Assembly (NCBI GenBank): GCA_031281985.1
Contig: JAITEO010000309.1
Span: forward strand, 1 to 6,297
DNA length: 6,297 nucleotides
Origin: Zoogloeaceae bacterium
GTDB lineage: Bacteria > Pseudomonadota > Gammaproteobacteria > Burkholderiales > Rhodocyclaceae
Direction of reading: 5' to 3'
Numbering within the stretch: the first letter of the stretch is position 1; every line of letters starts with the position of its first letter. A model generated the notes under the pieces. The model saw only the letters and a list, made by a program, of their open reading frames with translations, was not told the DNA's origin and ran no database searches. The position numbers were made by a program, and so were the translations under genes. Below, in pieces: positions 6,230 through 6,297 of this stretch.

Positions 6230-6297
6230 TGCAGCGAAGCCGCACACAAGGGGGGACTGAGGGGGTTTGCGGCGGTTTGTTTTGCATCCGACTTTGG

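Larger units (their letters stand above)
6061..6264. repeat. 15-bp direct repeat GGGGGGACTGAGGGG
   Basis: Identical copies at 6061-6075 and 6250-6264 are both preceded by an A-rich/AAG context (the left copy has one extra G). They bracket the 17-bp inverted repeat and the small-hairpin cluster, spanning 204 bp in all. A partial relative, AAAGGGGGGAAG, occurs near 6126-6136. Confidence 0.75.
5808..6297. other. Gene-free tract built of dispersed-type repeats
   Basis: About 490 bp follow the amtB terminator without a credible gene. Open frames of 61-136 codons exist on both strands, but they run across the inverted repeats, are biased to Arg/Pro/Gly, lack ribosome binding sites and resemble no family. 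The tract holds four inverted-repeat structures and one direct repeat, listed separately, in close succession. No transposase, terminal-repeat pair with target duplication, tRNA or CRISPR pattern is visible. Confidence 0.7.

Noticed and set aside
5837..6247. 136-codon minus-strand open frame downstream of amtB as a hypothetical protein
   Set aside because: It translates straight through four repeat structures, has no ribosome binding site and has a composition typical of translated intergenic repeats.
6061..6264. CRISPR array
   Set aside because: There are only two copies of a 15-bp G-rich motif, with a 174-bp interval that itself contains palindromes. There is no regular spacing and no cas gene.

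Overview
The window looks like a stretch of chromosome from a GC-rich betaproteobacterium, possibly of the Rhodocyclales. This assignment rests on protein character (UbiK, ComM, GlnK and AmtB of proteobacterial type), the glnK-amtB pair lying divergent to ubiK-comM, and the style of the dispersed intergenic repeats. It is an inference, because no marker gene such as rRNA is present.

Layout, left to right. A small plus-strand gene (46-477) encodes a protein that resembles WapI-type immunity proteins. It converges on a three-gene minus-strand cluster that reads from about 3600 down to 569: ubiK (ubiquinone biosynthesis accessory factor), comM/yifB (AAA+ ATPase with a Mg-chelatase-like fold) and a Bcr/CflA-type MFS efflux transporter. 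The gap between ubiK and comM is 10 nt, and comM and the MFS gene share a 4-nt ATGA overlap, so the three are probably cotranscribed. The last codons of the MFS gene run into a 5-copy heptanucleotide tandem repeat.

A 427-bp divergent intergenic region (3599-4025) separates ubiK from the plus-strand pair glnK-amtB. It carries a good match to an NtrC binding site about 97 bp upstream of the expected start of a GG-N10-GC (sigma-54) promoter, with a half site 31 bp further out. This is the expected arrangement for a nitrogen-regulated operon. GlnK, a PII signal protein with the Tyr51 uridylylation site, would block the ammonium channel AmtB when nitrogen is sufficient. AmtB retains the twin histidines and Phe gate. 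A strong intrinsic terminator follows amtB.

From about 5808 to the end no convincing gene is seen. The sequence is a patchwork of inverted and direct repeats (five distinct motifs) of the kind dispersed through intergenic DNA.

I see no clear new biological system. The most useful leads are the NtrC/sigma-54 control region, the frame-altering heptamer repeat in the MFS gene, the repeat mosaic at the right end and the unpaired immunity-like gene at the left end.
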